A DNA stretch of 18,069 nucleotides from contig JAURXC010000357.1 of assembly GCA_030654645.1 (NCBI GenBank), positions 1 to 18,069 of the forward strand, given 5' to 3'. The DNA is from Deltaproteobacteria bacterium. GTDB taxonomy: Bacteria; Desulfobacterota; Desulfuromonadia; Geobacterales; Pseudopelobacteraceae. The notes beneath the pieces are model-generated. The model was not told the origin of the DNA. It saw only the letters and a program-made list of their open reading frames with translations, and ran no database searches. Shown here in pieces: positions 5,924 through 13,690 of the stretch. Each line of letters starts with the position of its first letter. Position 1 is the stretch's first letter. A program made the position numbers and the translations under genes.

Positions 5924-7840
5924 ATGAGTAAAGTAATCGGAATCGACCTGGGAACAACCAACTCCTGTGTTTCAATCATGGAGGGTGGTGAACCGATAGT
6001 TATTGCCAACTCAGAGGGAAGTCGCACGACACCTTCGATGGTGGCCATCTCCGACAGCGGTGAGCGCCTTGTAGGCCAACAGGCCAAGCGCCAGGCCGTA
6101 ACCAATCCGGAAAACACCCTGTACGCAATCAAACGCCTGATCGGCCGCAAGTTCGACTCTGAGGCCGTCAGGAAAGATATTGCCATATCGCCATTCAAGA
6201 TCGTAAAGGCCGACAACGGCGATGCCTGGGTGGAAGTACGTCAGAAGCGCTATTCGGCTCCGGAAATATCGGCAATGATTCTGCAGAAGATGAAAAAGAC
6301 CGCCGAGGACTATCTTGGAGAAACCGTGACCGATGCGGTCATCACCGTACCGGCCTATTTTGACGACTCACAGCGCCAGGCCACCAAGGATGCCGGCAAG
6401 ATTGCCGGCCTGAACGTCCTGCGCATCATCAACGAGCCGACCGCGGCCGCGTTGGCATACGGACTGGACAAGAAAAAAGATGAAAAGATCGCCGTATTCG
6501 ATCTGGGCGGCGGTACCTTTGACGTCTCAATCCTGGAGTTGGGCGACGGCGTATTCGAAGTTAAATCCACTAACGGCGACACATTCCTGGGGGGCGAGGA
6601 TTTTGACCAGGTTGTGATCGACTGGATCGCGGACGAGTTCAAAAAGGATCAGGGTATTGACCTGCGTGGCGACAAGATGGCGCTGCAGCGTTTGAAAGAA
6701 GCTGCGGAAAAAGCCAAGTGCGAATTGTCGACATCGATGGAAACCGACATCAATCTGCCGTTTATCACGGCCGACGCTTCCGGCCCCAAACATCTGACGC
6801 TGAAATTGTCCCGCGCCAAACTGGAGTCGATCTGCGCCGAACTGCTGGGCAAACTGGATGGACCATGTCGCACAGCGCTAAAGGATGCCGGGTTATCGGC
6901 CAGCGACATCGATGAAGTCATACTGGTTGGCGGCATGACCCGCATGCCGGCTGTACAGAAAAAAGTCGAGGACATTTTCGGCAAGACCCCCAATAAGGGA
7001 GTCAACCCGGATGAGGTTGTCGCCATCGGCGCCGGCATCCAGGGTGGCGTACTGAAAGGCGACGTCAAGGATGTACTGCTGCTGGATGTAACCCCGCTCT
7101 CACTCGGCATCGAAACGCTGGGAAGCGTGATGACCAGGCTGATCGAGAAGAACACCACCATCCCCTGCCGCAAATCGCAGACCTTCTCCACTGCCGCTGA
7201 CAACCAGCCGGCGGTCTCGATCCACGTACTGCAGGGTGAGCGCGAGATGGCCCGGGACAACAAGACGCTCGGGAACTTCGAATTGAGCGGCATCCCCGCT
7301 GCCCCGCGCGGCATTCCGCAGATCGAGGTAACCTTTGATATCGACGCCAACGGCATTGTCCATGTCTCGGCCAAGGATCTCGGGACAGGCAAGGAGCAGT
7401 CGATCCGTATTACCGCATCTTCCGGACTTTCAAAAGAAGAGATCGACAAGATGGTGCGTGATGCCGAGGCCCATGCCGACGAGGACAAGAAAAAACGTGA
7501 GGCGATTGAAGCCCGCAACCATGCTGACAGCATGGTTTACAGCACCGAAAAATCCCTCAAGGAATTTGGTGACAAGATCGACGCAGTTGAAAAGGGCAAC
7601 ATCGAAAACAAGCTGGCAGAACTGAAAAAGATCATGGAAGGCGAAGACGCCGAGGCGATCAAAAAGGCCACCGACGAACTGGCCCAGGCTTCTCACAAAC
7701 TGGCCGAGGCGATGTATGCCAAGACGGAAGCACCACACGCTGATGCGGAGGCGGGAGCAGAACATGCCGGCGCATCCAAGCCCAAGGACGACAACGTGGT
7801 GGATGCCGATTTTGAAGAAGTCAAAGACGACAAAAAGTAA
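5924..7840 (+). CDS. dnaK: Molecular chaperone DnaK (Hsp70)
   Basis: This 638-residue, full-length Hsp70 uses ATP-driven cycles with DnaJ and GrpE to bind unfolded proteins in the cytoplasm. Visible hallmarks are phosphate-1 loop G-I-D-L-G-T-T-N-S (6-14), phosphate-2 F-D-L-G-G-G-T-F-D (192-200), the adenosine motif V-G-G-M-T-R-M-P, the interdomain linker D-V-L-L-L-D-V-T-P-L-S-L-G-I-E, and a C-terminal tail ending E-E-V-K-D-D-K-K, close to the E-E-V-K-D-K-K tail of other bacteria. A very strong AAAGGAGG (5905-5912) precedes the ATG by 11 bases, in keeping with high expression. It lies 79 bases after grpE with no terminator between them. Confidence 0.98.
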   Translation: MSKVIGIDLGTTNSCVSIMEGGEPIVIANSEGSRTTPSMVAISDSGERLVGQQAKRQAVTNPENTLYAIKRLIGRKFDSEAVRKDIAISPFKIVKADNGDAWVEVRQKRYSAPEISAMILQKMKKTAEDYLGETVTDAVITVPAYFDDSQRQATKDAGKIAGLNVLRIINEPTAAALAYGLDKKKDEKIAVFDLGGGTFDVSILELGDGVFEVKSTNGDTFLGGEDFDQVVIDWIADEFKKDQGIDLRGDKMALQRLKEAAEKAKCELSTSMETDINLPFITADASGPKHLTLKLSRAKLESICAELLGKLDGPCRTALKDAGLSASDIDEVILVGGMTRMPAVQKKVEDIFGKTPNKGVNPDEVVAIGAGIQGGVLKGDVKDVLLLDVTPLSLGIETLGSVMTRLIEKNTTIPCRKSQTFSTAADNQPAVSIHVLQGEREMARDNKTLGNFELSGIPAAPRGIPQIEVTFDIDANGIVHVSAKDLGTGKEQSIRITASSGLSKEEIDKMVRDAEAHADEDKKKREAIEARNHADSMVYSTEKSLKEFGDKIDAVEKGNIENKLAELKKIMEGEDAEAIKKATDELAQASHKLAEAMYAKTEAPHADAEAGAEHAGASKPKDDNVVDADFEEVKDDKK

Positions 7841-7858
7841 ACCGGCTGAACGGCCGGT
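7841..7858 (+). other. Short hairpin directly after the dnaK stop codon
   Basis: ACCGGC and GCCGGT form a 6-base perfect stem with a 6-base loop starting right after the stop codon. There is no T tract, so it is not a proper terminator. It could act with the adjacent palindrome to stabilise or process the dnaK message. Confidence 0.4.
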
Positions 7859-7866
7859 GTGACACC

Positions 7867-7897
7867 GTAGGGACGGGTTTTTCAAACCCGCCCCTAC
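7867..7897 (+). repeat. REP-like palindromic element between dnaK and dnaJ
   Basis: A 14-base-pair stem with one A-C mismatch closes on a three-base loop. Its arms are GTAGGGACGGGTTT and AAACCCGCCCCTAC. From memory, the GTAGGGGCGGGTTT core recurs as a dispersed extragenic palindrome in many bacterial genomes. It sits inside the operon, without a following T tract. Confidence 0.6.
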
Positions 7898-7926
7898 ATT
7901 CATTTTGAAACCAAAGGAACCTGACT

Positions 7927-9060
7927 GTGGCTAACGCGGAAAAACGTGACTATTACGAGGTGCTTGGCGTACATCGCAACGCCTCTGAAACTGAAATCAA
8001 AAAGGCCTTCCGTAAGCAGGCGATCCAGTTTCACCCGGACAAAAATCCGGGCGATAAGGCTTCCGAAGACAAGTTCAAGGAAGCTACCGAAGCTTACGAG
8101 GTGCTGTCCGACGCTCAAAAGCGCGCCCAGTATGATCAGTTCGGCCACGCAGGCGTATCCGGGGCCGGCGGATATTCGGGAGGGGGGTTCGGCGGTTTTG
8201 GCGCGGGCACCCCTTTCGGTGACATATTCGGTGACATATTCGGCGATATATTCGGAGGTGGCGGAGGAGGACGTGGCCGCACCCAGGGAAGACGCGGCGA
8301 TGACCTGCTCTACAACATGGAGATCAGCTTCGAGGAAGCCGCTTTCGGAGTCGAAAAGAAGATTGAAGTCCCCTTTGCCAAGCGTTGCGGCACCTGCAAC
8401 GGTTCCGGAGCCAAACCCGGCACGGACCCAAAGGTCTGTCCGACCTGCCGTGGAGCCGGCCAGGTGCGTTACCAGCAGGGCTTTTTCAGTGTCAGTAAGA
8501 CTTGCGGCCAATGCAACGGCGAAGGAAAGGTCGTGGACAACCCATGTCCCGATTGCCGCGGCAAGGGGAGTGTTAAAGACACCAAGATGCTGTCGGTCAA
8601 GGTGCCTGCCGGAGTGGAAACCGGATCACGTCTGAAGCTTACCGGTGAGGGTGGCCAGGGCAAAGGCGGCCCCAACGGAGACCTGTACGTTTCCATCAGC
8701 GTTGCGGATCATGCCCTGTTCCAGCGCGAAGACAATAACGTGATCTGCGAGATTCCGATCAGCTTCATCCAGGCCTCCCTGGGTTGCGAGTTCGATGTTC
8801 CCACCCTTGACGGAAAAGTAGCAATGAAAATCCCTGAAGGGACCCAGTCCGGAAAGATCTACCGCCTGAAGGGCAAGGGCATTCCCTCGCTGCAGGGATA
8901 CGGGCGAGGCGATCAGCTGGTCGTTATCAGGGTGGAAACACCAACCAATCTCAACCGGAAGCAAAAGGAGCTGCTGGAAGAGTTCGCCAAAATCAGCGGG
9001 GAGGATGTCCACCCGATGAAAAAGGGCTTTCTCGATAAAGTCATGGATTTTCTGAGTTAA
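7927..9060 (+). CDS. dnaJ: Chaperone protein DnaJ (Hsp40, type I)
   Basis: DnaJ delivers substrates to DnaK and stimulates its ATPase. The 377-residue protein has the J domain with H-P-D at 36-38, a Gly/Phe-rich linker (about 76-118), four zinc-binding CxxCxGxG repeats (154-161, 171-178, 193-200, 207-214) and the C-terminal beta-sandwich domains. The start is GTG: it gives the normal N-terminus (A-N-A-E-K-R-D-Y-Y-E-V-L-G-V), and AAAGGA at 7913-7918 is well spaced. The linker contains three tandem G-D-I-F units (see findings). It lies 86 bases after dnaK, separated by a palindrome rather than a terminator, so co-transcription is likely but may be reduced. Confidence 0.97.
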   Translation: MANAEKRDYYEVLGVHRNASETEIKKAFRKQAIQFHPDKNPGDKASEDKFKEATEAYEVLSDAQKRAQYDQFGHAGVSGAGGYSGGGFGGFGAGTPFGDIFGDIFGDIFGGGGGGRGRTQGRRGDDLLYNMEISFEEAAFGVEKKIEVPFAKRCGTCNGSGAKPGTDPKVCPTCRGAGQVRYQQGFFSVSKTCGQCNGEGKVVDNPCPDCRGKGSVKDTKMLSVKVPAGVETGSRLKLTGEGGQGKGGPNGDLYVSISVADHALFQREDNNVICEIPISFIQASLGCEFDVPTLDGKVAMKIPEGTQSGKIYRLKGKGIPSLQGYGRGDQLVVIRVETPTNLNRKQKELLEEFAKISGEDVHPMKKGFLDKVMDFLS

Positions 9061-9067
9061 AACCACG

Positions 9068-9098
9068 GAGCCCGCCTAAAAGCGGGCTCACTTATTTT
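9068..9098 (+). terminator. Terminator of the hrcA-grpE-dnaK-dnaJ operon
   Basis: A perfect 8-base GC-rich stem (GAGCCCGC/GCGGGCTC, 9068-9075 and 9082-9089) with a 6-base loop, followed by the T-rich stretch CTTATTTTCTT, 8 bases after the dnaJ stop codon. Confidence 0.8.
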
Positions 9099-9099
9099 C

Positions 9100-9128
9100 T
9101 TGCCTACGCGGATGATATCTTTTAATAT
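9100..9128 (+). promoter_or_regulatory. Candidate sigma-70 promoter for the small membrane protein/diheme pair
   Basis: TTGCCT (9100-9105), 17 bases, then TAATAT (9123-9128): 4 of 6 matches in each box with ideal spacing, directly after the dnaJ terminator and about 40 bases before the next start codon. Confidence 0.35.
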
Positions 9129-9170
9129 TCACGATCAAATCTGTTAACCGGCCAGCAGGGAGAGCGTTAA

Positions 9171-9509
9171 ATGGATAAACAGCAACTGGTTGAAAAAACC
9201 ACCGAAACGTTGCGCCCCTTCGAAACCGCCAATGTGATCAATACCATGCAGACCTTGACCATAGAAAAGGTATTTTCTCATCCAGCGGTACTGTTCTTCA
9301 TACTTGCGGTTTTCTTCTTCGGAGTAATCAAACGTTCAAAACCTGTGCTGCTGACGCTGTTCATGCTGATCGGTCTGATTGTAATCCTGCGATATGCCAT
9401 GCCGACCCCGGGTGACGACATCTCTATGAAATCAATGCTGCCCTTCATCGGAGGGGGTTTGGTGGTCGGCGGCGTAATCATCTATTTTTCACTGATAAAA
9501 TCAGACTGA
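9171..9509 (+). CDS. Small three-helix membrane protein of unknown function
   Basis: I do not recognise this 112-residue protein. A polar N-terminus (about 1-36) is followed by three hydrophobic helices (about 37-53, 58-75 and 89-107), with a Pro-Gly-Asp-Asp loop between the second and third. No cysteine or heme motif is present. AGGGAG at 9157-9162 supports the start. A diheme cytochrome gene follows 24 bases downstream on the same strand, and both are closed by the same terminator, so the two are probably co-transcribed and this protein may help anchor or position the cytochrome (inference). Confidence 0.75.
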   Translation: MDKQQLVEKTTETLRPFETANVINTMQTLTIEKVFSHPAVLFFILAVFFFGVIKRSKPVLLTLFMLIGLIVILRYAMPTPGDDISMKSMLPFIGGGLVVGGVIIYFSLIKSD

Positions 9510-9533
9510 ATATTCTCAAAGGGACAGATTCAT

Positions 9534-9845
9534 ATGAAAATTGACAAACGTGACTGGTTGTTTGTAGGTATTATTGTTTTGGTTCTAGCTATCTTTATCG
9601 GAATTTCGGGAAAAGAGAAAACAACCGTGGTTCCTAACGATGCAATGCACAAGGTTGTCTACGACGCCGCCTACAAGAACGCTCCCGGCCCGGAGGCGCC
9701 ATTGTTAAAGCGGACTTTTTTCAAACCGGACAAAAAGGGGGCCGAAGTATACTGCGAACCATGTCACAAAGAAAAAGGGGTCCCCTTCCCTCCCAACCAC
9801 CCTCCCAAGAACCGCTGTCTGTTCTGCCACAAGTTGAAACAATAA
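9534..9845 (+). CDS. Small membrane-anchored diheme cytochrome c
   Basis: The 103-residue protein has an uncleaved-looking N-terminal helix (about 8-25) and a periplasmic tail with two CXXCH motifs, C-E-P-C-H (74-78) and C-L-F-C-H (95-99). His39 and His89 are the only other histidines and could be distal heme ligands. A Pro-rich stretch (V-P-F-P-P-N-H-P-P) joins the two hemes. AAAGGGA (9518-9524) precedes the ATG. It forms a pair with the upstream three-helix protein. I cannot assign a specific redox partner. Confidence 0.85.
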   Translation: MKIDKRDWLFVGIIVLVLAIFIGISGKEKTTVVPNDAMHKVVYDAAYKNAPGPEAPLLKRTFFKPDKKGAEVYCEPCHKEKGVPFPPNHPPKNRCLFCHKLKQ

Positions 9846-9847
9846 AG

Positions 9848-9885
9848 AGAGGCCGCGGTAGCCAATTCAGCTACCGCAGCCTCTT
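9848..9885. terminator. Hairpin terminator between convergent genes
   Basis: AGAGGCCGCGGTAGC pairs with GCTACCGCAGCCTCT (15 positions, one C-A mismatch, 7-base loop). On the minus strand it is followed by TCTTTATTG, on the plus strand by TCATATG. It fits best as the terminator of rbgA (minus) and probably also ends the plus-strand cytochrome pair. Confidence 0.7.
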
Positions 9886-9940
9886 CATATGATAATGAGT
9901 CGTTGCAATCATACGGAGCAACAACCAAATGCGGCAGTTC

Positions 9941-10840
9941 CTACTCCCCGTCGCAAGTATGCGGCAATTCTTCCTCATCCGGCTTGATTTCATCAGCTGT
10001 AATGCCAACGACGTCTTCAGGTGTTTCCAGGCTGACCCGCCCGATCTTCCCAGCCCGCAACTCCCGCAAAAAGGCTTCCGCCGCCCGGTGCACATCGATA
10101 CCTCCACCACTGACGAGGCATCCCAGTCGCCGCCCGATCGCTTCCAGTAGTGCTGTAGGAGTTTCCGGCATGCAATCGAGCTTATAGCGATCACCAAGAA
10201 TTTGCGGATAGCGACGCATCATGAATTCCGCGGCAAAAAGGCCGACGCAGGTATAATCCAGGGCACTGGCACCGATTGCGCCACTGGTGGCAAGCCGGTA
10301 AGCCACATCCTGATCAGCCATGTCCGGCCAGAGAACACCGGGAGTATCTGAAAGAATGATGCCGTTGCGCAGGTCAATCTGTTGGTTGCAGGTTGTGATA
10401 GCCGGTTTGTCGCCAACCTTCGCCATGTTTCTGCCTGCCAGCGTGTTGATCAAGGTGGACTTGCCGACATTCGGAATACCGAACACCATGGCCCGCAAAG
10501 GCCAACCGGGCCGGCCACGGTTAGGCGCCAACCGCTGACAGAGCTTGATCAACTGTTTTGTTTCCGAATGCTGCTTGGCCGATATCGGCAACGCGTAAAC
10601 GCCTTCTTCTTTTTCGAAATCACGGATCCAGGCCTTGGTAACGGCCGGATCGGCCAGATCATGTTTGTTCAGCAACTTGATACAGGGCTTGTTGCGCCGT
10701 ATATCCCGAAGCTGATGATTGGAGCTGGAAAATGGCAGACGGGCATCCAGCACTTCAATGACTACATCAATCTTGCGTATTGCTTCGGACATTTTTTCCA
10801 GAGCCTTGCTCATATGCCCCGGATACCATCTAATCGTCAT
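9941..10840 (-). CDS. rbgA: Ribosome biogenesis GTPase RbgA/YlqF
   Basis: This circularly permuted GTPase acts late in 50S ribosomal subunit assembly. The motifs appear in the permuted order: D-A-R (32-34), G4 N-K-H-D (58-61), G5-like S-A-K (87-89), G1 G-I-P-N-V-G-K-S (121-128), and G3 D-T-P-G (165-168) followed by V-L-W-P, all typical of YlqF. The start is the ATG whose product opens M-T-I-R-W-Y-P-G-H-M, the family's conserved N-terminus; a longer frame begins 54 bases earlier but adds an unconserved stretch. GGAAAG lies about 12 bases upstream. The product is 299 residues, slightly longer than usual, with an acidic C-terminal tail. It stands alone on the minus strand, convergent with the diheme cytochrome gene. 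Confidence 0.93.
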   Translation of the reverse strand: MTIRWYPGHMSKALEKMSEAIRKIDVVIEVLDARLPFSSSNHQLRDIRRNKPCIKLLNKHDLADPAVTKAWIRDFEKEEGVYALPISAKQHSETKQLIKLCQRLAPNRGRPGWPLRAMVFGIPNVGKSTLINTLAGRNMAKVGDKPAITTCNQQIDLRNGIILSDTPGVLWPDMADQDVAYRLATSGAIGASALDYTCVGLFAAEFMMRRYPQILGDRYKLDCMPETPTALLEAIGRRLGCLVSGGGIDVHRAAEAFLRELRAGKIGRVSLETPEDVVGITADEIKPDEEELPHTCDGE

Positions 10841-10912
10841 GTGCGTGTTCTTTCCAATTCGTTGTGTGAGTTTCAGCAATCGCCATAGTAACACAAATTG
10901 AGCGTTACTGGG

Positions 10913-10940
10913 TTGTTATCTGTGATTTTACGGATAAAAT
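10913..10940 (+). promoter_or_regulatory. Candidate sigma-70 promoter upstream of the diguanylate cyclase
   Basis: TTGTTA, 16 bases, TAAAAT. Box matches are reasonable, but it would give an untranslated leader of about 220 bases before the ATG at 11166. Confidence 0.3.
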
Positions 10941-10954
10941 ACAACGGCGACTCA

Positions 10955-10968
10955 TTGATCAGAATCAT
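10955..10968. promoter_or_regulatory. FNR/CRP-family-like box
   Basis: TTGAT-CAGA-ATCAT matches the FNR consensus TTGAT-N4-ATCAA at 9 of 10 defined positions. It lies just downstream of the candidate promoter's -10 box, a position more consistent with repression than activation. A single 14-base match may be chance. Confidence 0.3.
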
Positions 10969-11165
10969 TCATGTTTTCAAAACCACGGACAGCTGAAATT
11001 CCCGTCCGGATGTCGGCATGATATGGACTTAAGCTGTTTTTTATGTACAAATTATTAATTACAAGTATATTTATGCGGAATACATTATAACCCGGCGGTA
11101 GCCGCTAACACACACTCGGCAACATTTTTCCGCATGAATTAGCAGCTGATCGTGGGAGTTTTACC

Positions 11166-12407
11166 ATGAGACCCTTATCCGATGTAATTCAGAATCTTGG
11201 AGCCAATGATTCACCGGAAAGATTCAAACGGATCTACCTCCTGCTGGCTTTTTCATGTCTGGTTCTGATCCTTGCACTGTCATTCACGGTCATATCCCGC
11301 CAAAACAAAAATAATCTGATTGAAGATGCCGGGTTTCACTCGGGAAAAATTGCAGCAGCACTGCTTTCCAGTGAAAGTGACATAATCCAGACAAAGACAA
11401 TTGACGGGATCAAAACCCTTGCGATAGAGGCATCCCAGATACCTTCCCTTGACCAAAATATCAGGGTTTTTCTGCACCCGTTCAGTATCGTCAAAATCAA
11501 GATATATAACATGAGCAGGCGTATCATCTACTGCACCGATCAATCGCTGATCGGCAAATCGGACAGAAACAATCTGCGCCTTGCCAATGCCTTGGCCGGT
11601 CAACGCCAGACAAATATTAAAGACATGCAGAGCGTCACCGATCTTGCTGATGAAAAGCGGCTGGAGATCGATGTTGCCGAAGTTTATGTGCCGGTACGTG
11701 ACGAGCAGGGGCAGATCGTCGGCGCCTTTGAGCTCTATAATGACATCAGCGACCTGAAAATCGGCTTCCAGAGACACCTGACATCTTCATTGGCAACAAT
11801 ATTCATTGCACTGCTGTTCTTGTCGTTCACATCGTACGTTGTGATAACCAGAGAATCCGCGGCCCTTCGCACAGCCTATCAACTGCTCGAAACCCTGGCC
11901 ACCACCGATGCACTGACCGGGATATACAACCGCAGGCAACTGCTGGCCCGTGCCGCTGAACTGTATTCGATGATGCAACGTTCACGGGACAAGGTAACAG
12001 AAGGAATCGGACTGGGGGTCGTGATGATCGACGTGGACTACTTCAAAATGGTCAACGATACTCATGGCCATCTGGTGGGAGACAGCATCCTGAACGACCT
12101 GACCAAAAGAATCGAGACGGCCCTGCGGCCATACGACGTCTTCGGACGCTACGGTGGGGAGGAATTCATGATTTTTCTTCCCAACACATCCCGTGATGAA
12201 GCGAAGATGATCTCCTGCCGGGTACTGAATGCCGTCAGCGGACAGCCATATCATGCCGGTGAACTGCCGTTGACGGTAACAACCAGTATCGGATGCACAT
12301 GGACCGACGGCAGCGATGAAAGCCTGGATACTGTTTTGAGCCGGGTGGACAATCTGCTTTACGAGGCCAAGCGCAACGGCCGGAACCAGGTCTTCTGCCG
12401 TTTCTGA
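11166..12407 (+). CDS. Membrane-bound diguanylate cyclase with periplasmic sensor domain
   Basis: The 413-residue protein makes cyclic di-GMP from two GTP. A first helix (about 23-44), a periplasmic sensor domain of about 160 residues (Cache-like by length and layout; not confirmed), a second helix (about 207-227), then a cytoplasmic GGDEF domain. The domain opens with T-D-A-L-T-G-I-Y-N-R-R (247-257), has the active signature G-G-E-E-F (330-334) and, five residues before it, R-P-Y-D (321-324), the inhibitory I-site for product feedback. The enzyme therefore looks active and self-limiting. GGGAG near 11155 supports the start. It ends 23 bases before the convergent rlmL gene with no visible terminator between them. 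Confidence 0.93.
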   Translation: MRPLSDVIQNLGANDSPERFKRIYLLLAFSCLVLILALSFTVISRQNKNNLIEDAGFHSGKIAAALLSSESDIIQTKTIDGIKTLAIEASQIPSLDQNIRVFLHPFSIVKIKIYNMSRRIIYCTDQSLIGKSDRNNLRLANALAGQRQTNIKDMQSVTDLADEKRLEIDVAEVYVPVRDEQGQIVGAFELYNDISDLKIGFQRHLTSSLATIFIALLFLSFTSYVVITRESAALRTAYQLLETLATTDALTGIYNRRQLLARAAELYSMMQRSRDKVTEGIGLGVVMIDVDYFKMVNDTHGHLVGDSILNDLTKRIETALRPYDVFGRYGGEEFMIFLPNTSRDEAKMISCRVLNAVSGQPYHAGELPLTVTTSIGCTWTDGSDESLDTVLSRVDNLLYEAKRNGRNQVFCRF

Positions 12408-12430
12408 ACTATTGGGTGGACCGTACCGTT

Positions 12431-13690
12431 TCAGTAAAGCTCGTACTTCAACAAGCGGCATTCGATCGGCCCATTGAAAAGGACATAACGCCGTGAGGCT
12501 TTCAGGCCGATATACTTGGCCAATTCCAGATTTCCGGTCAGCACGAACCCGGTCCACCCCCGGCAGCGTTTTTTCATAATATCGCCGATCTGGCAATACA
12601 ATTCCCTTAGATCGTCATCCGCTCCCATGCGCATACCATAAGGCGGGTTGATAATAATCACCCCCCTGTCACCCTGGGGCTGAAACTCCTGAAGAGCAGC
12701 GTGGAAGAAATGCACCTGCCCCTCAAGGCCGGCCTTGGCGATATTGCGACCGGCCAGCAGAAGCGCCCGGTTATCCAGGTCGTACCCGGTTACCAGACCG
12801 GGTGGGACTTTCCTGACTCCAGCTTCGGCCTCTCTTAGCAAATCTTCCCACAACCGGCGGTCAAAATCCAGCCAGCGCTGAAATCCGAAAGAACGCTGCA
12901 GACCAGGCGGCATCCGTGCCGCCAACAGGGCCGCTTCGGCAGGGATTGTACCAGAGCCGCACATGGGATCCACCAGCGGAACGGAACCATCCCAACCGGT
13001 CAGGGCCACAACGGCGGCAGCCAGTGTTTCCCGCAGCGGCGCCTCGTTGCGTTCGATGCGATAGCCGCGTCGATCGAGCGAATCACCTGAGCTGTCCAGG
13101 CTGACGGTGCAGATGTTCTTGTGCAGATGCACGTTGATGCGGACGTCCGGCGAGTCAGTATCCACATTGGGACGACTGCCGCACGCCTCGCGGATCCGGT
13201 CCACAACCGCATCCTTGGTCTTAAGCGACACGAAGCCGGAATGGGTCAAAGCCGAATCCCGCAGGCTGCTGTCAACCGCCAGGGTCATCTCCGGAGTGAT
13301 CAGTTCCGGCCAGTCGATCGCAAACACACCGGCATATAGTTCATCCGGCCCCTTGCAGGGAAATACCGCCAGTTGTACCAACACACGGCTGGCGGTGCGC
13401 AGCCAGAGGTTGGCGTTGTACAGGCCGGCACGGCCGGCAACAAAGGCAACTCCGCCCTTCCCCGGCCTGACATCGCCAATCCCCAGTTTTTCCAGTTCAA
13501 GTGCCGCTATCTCCTCGGCGCCACGCGGAACAGCGGCAAAACAGGTCATCAACTCGTCCGGCTTGGGAAGATCGGATACGGCTTTCCCCGAAACGCTCTC
13601 AACAGCAGTTACGGGAGGCACGGCGCTTTCGTCAATGCGGTTAGCGACCGAACGTCGTCCGGGCCTCAAAATATGCTTCTTTTCGTTCAT
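12431..13690 (-). CDS. rlmL: 23S rRNA guanine-N2 methyltransferase, RlmL type (THUMP plus methyltransferase)
   Basis: The 419-residue protein methylates a guanine in 23S rRNA (G2445 in E. coli, where this module is the N-terminal half of a fused enzyme). A THUMP RNA-binding region (about 48-205) precedes a Rossmann-type methyltransferase with the S-adenosylmethionine motif D-P-M-C-G-S-G-T (241-248) and catalytic I-N-P-P-Y-G (347-352). L-D-R-R-G-Y-R (205-211) is the linker signature of the family. The RlmK half is absent, as in many bacteria. Its ATG overlaps the coaE stop codon (ATGA, 13687-13690), which supports the far upstream start despite an unconserved, low-complexity first 47 residues; Met48 is the alternative. 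It is last in a three-gene operon. Confidence 0.9.
   Translation of the reverse strand: MNEKKHILRPGRRSVANRIDESAVPPVTAVESVSGKAVSDLPKPDELMTCFAAVPRGAEEIAALELEKLGIGDVRPGKGGVAFVAGRAGLYNANLWLRTASRVLVQLAVFPCKGPDELYAGVFAIDWPELITPEMTLAVDSSLRDSALTHSGFVSLKTKDAVVDRIREACGSRPNVDTDSPDVRINVHLHKNICTVSLDSSGDSLDRRGYRIERNEAPLRETLAAAVVALTGWDGSVPLVDPMCGSGTIPAEAALLAARMPPGLQRSFGFQRWLDFDRRLWEDLLREAEAGVRKVPPGLVTGYDLDNRALLLAGRNIAKAGLEGQVHFFHAALQEFQPQGDRGVIIINPPYGMRMGADDDLRELYCQIGDIMKKRCRGWTGFVLTGNLELAKYIGLKASRRYVLFNGPIECRLLKYELY

Larger units (their letters stand above)
10841..11165. other. AT-rich divergent intergenic region (325 bases)
   Basis: I find no gene here. It separates divergent rbgA and the diguanylate cyclase gene and should hold both promoters. 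Visible signals are a sigma-70-like pair TTGTTA (10913-10918)/TAAAAT (10935-10940), an FNR/CRP-like box at 10955-10968, a second weak pair TTACAA (11059-11064)/TACATT (11081-11086) in a very AT-rich stretch (about 11036-11090), and a small GCGGTAGCCGC hairpin near 11095. None is strong enough to assign alone. Confidence 0.5.

Noticed and set aside
6649..7533. Long minus-strand open frame (294 codons) opposite dnaK
   Set aside because: Antisense frames over dnaK are common because of its codon bias; the translation is Ser-rich with no recognisable domain, and dnaK is unmistakable on the plus strand.
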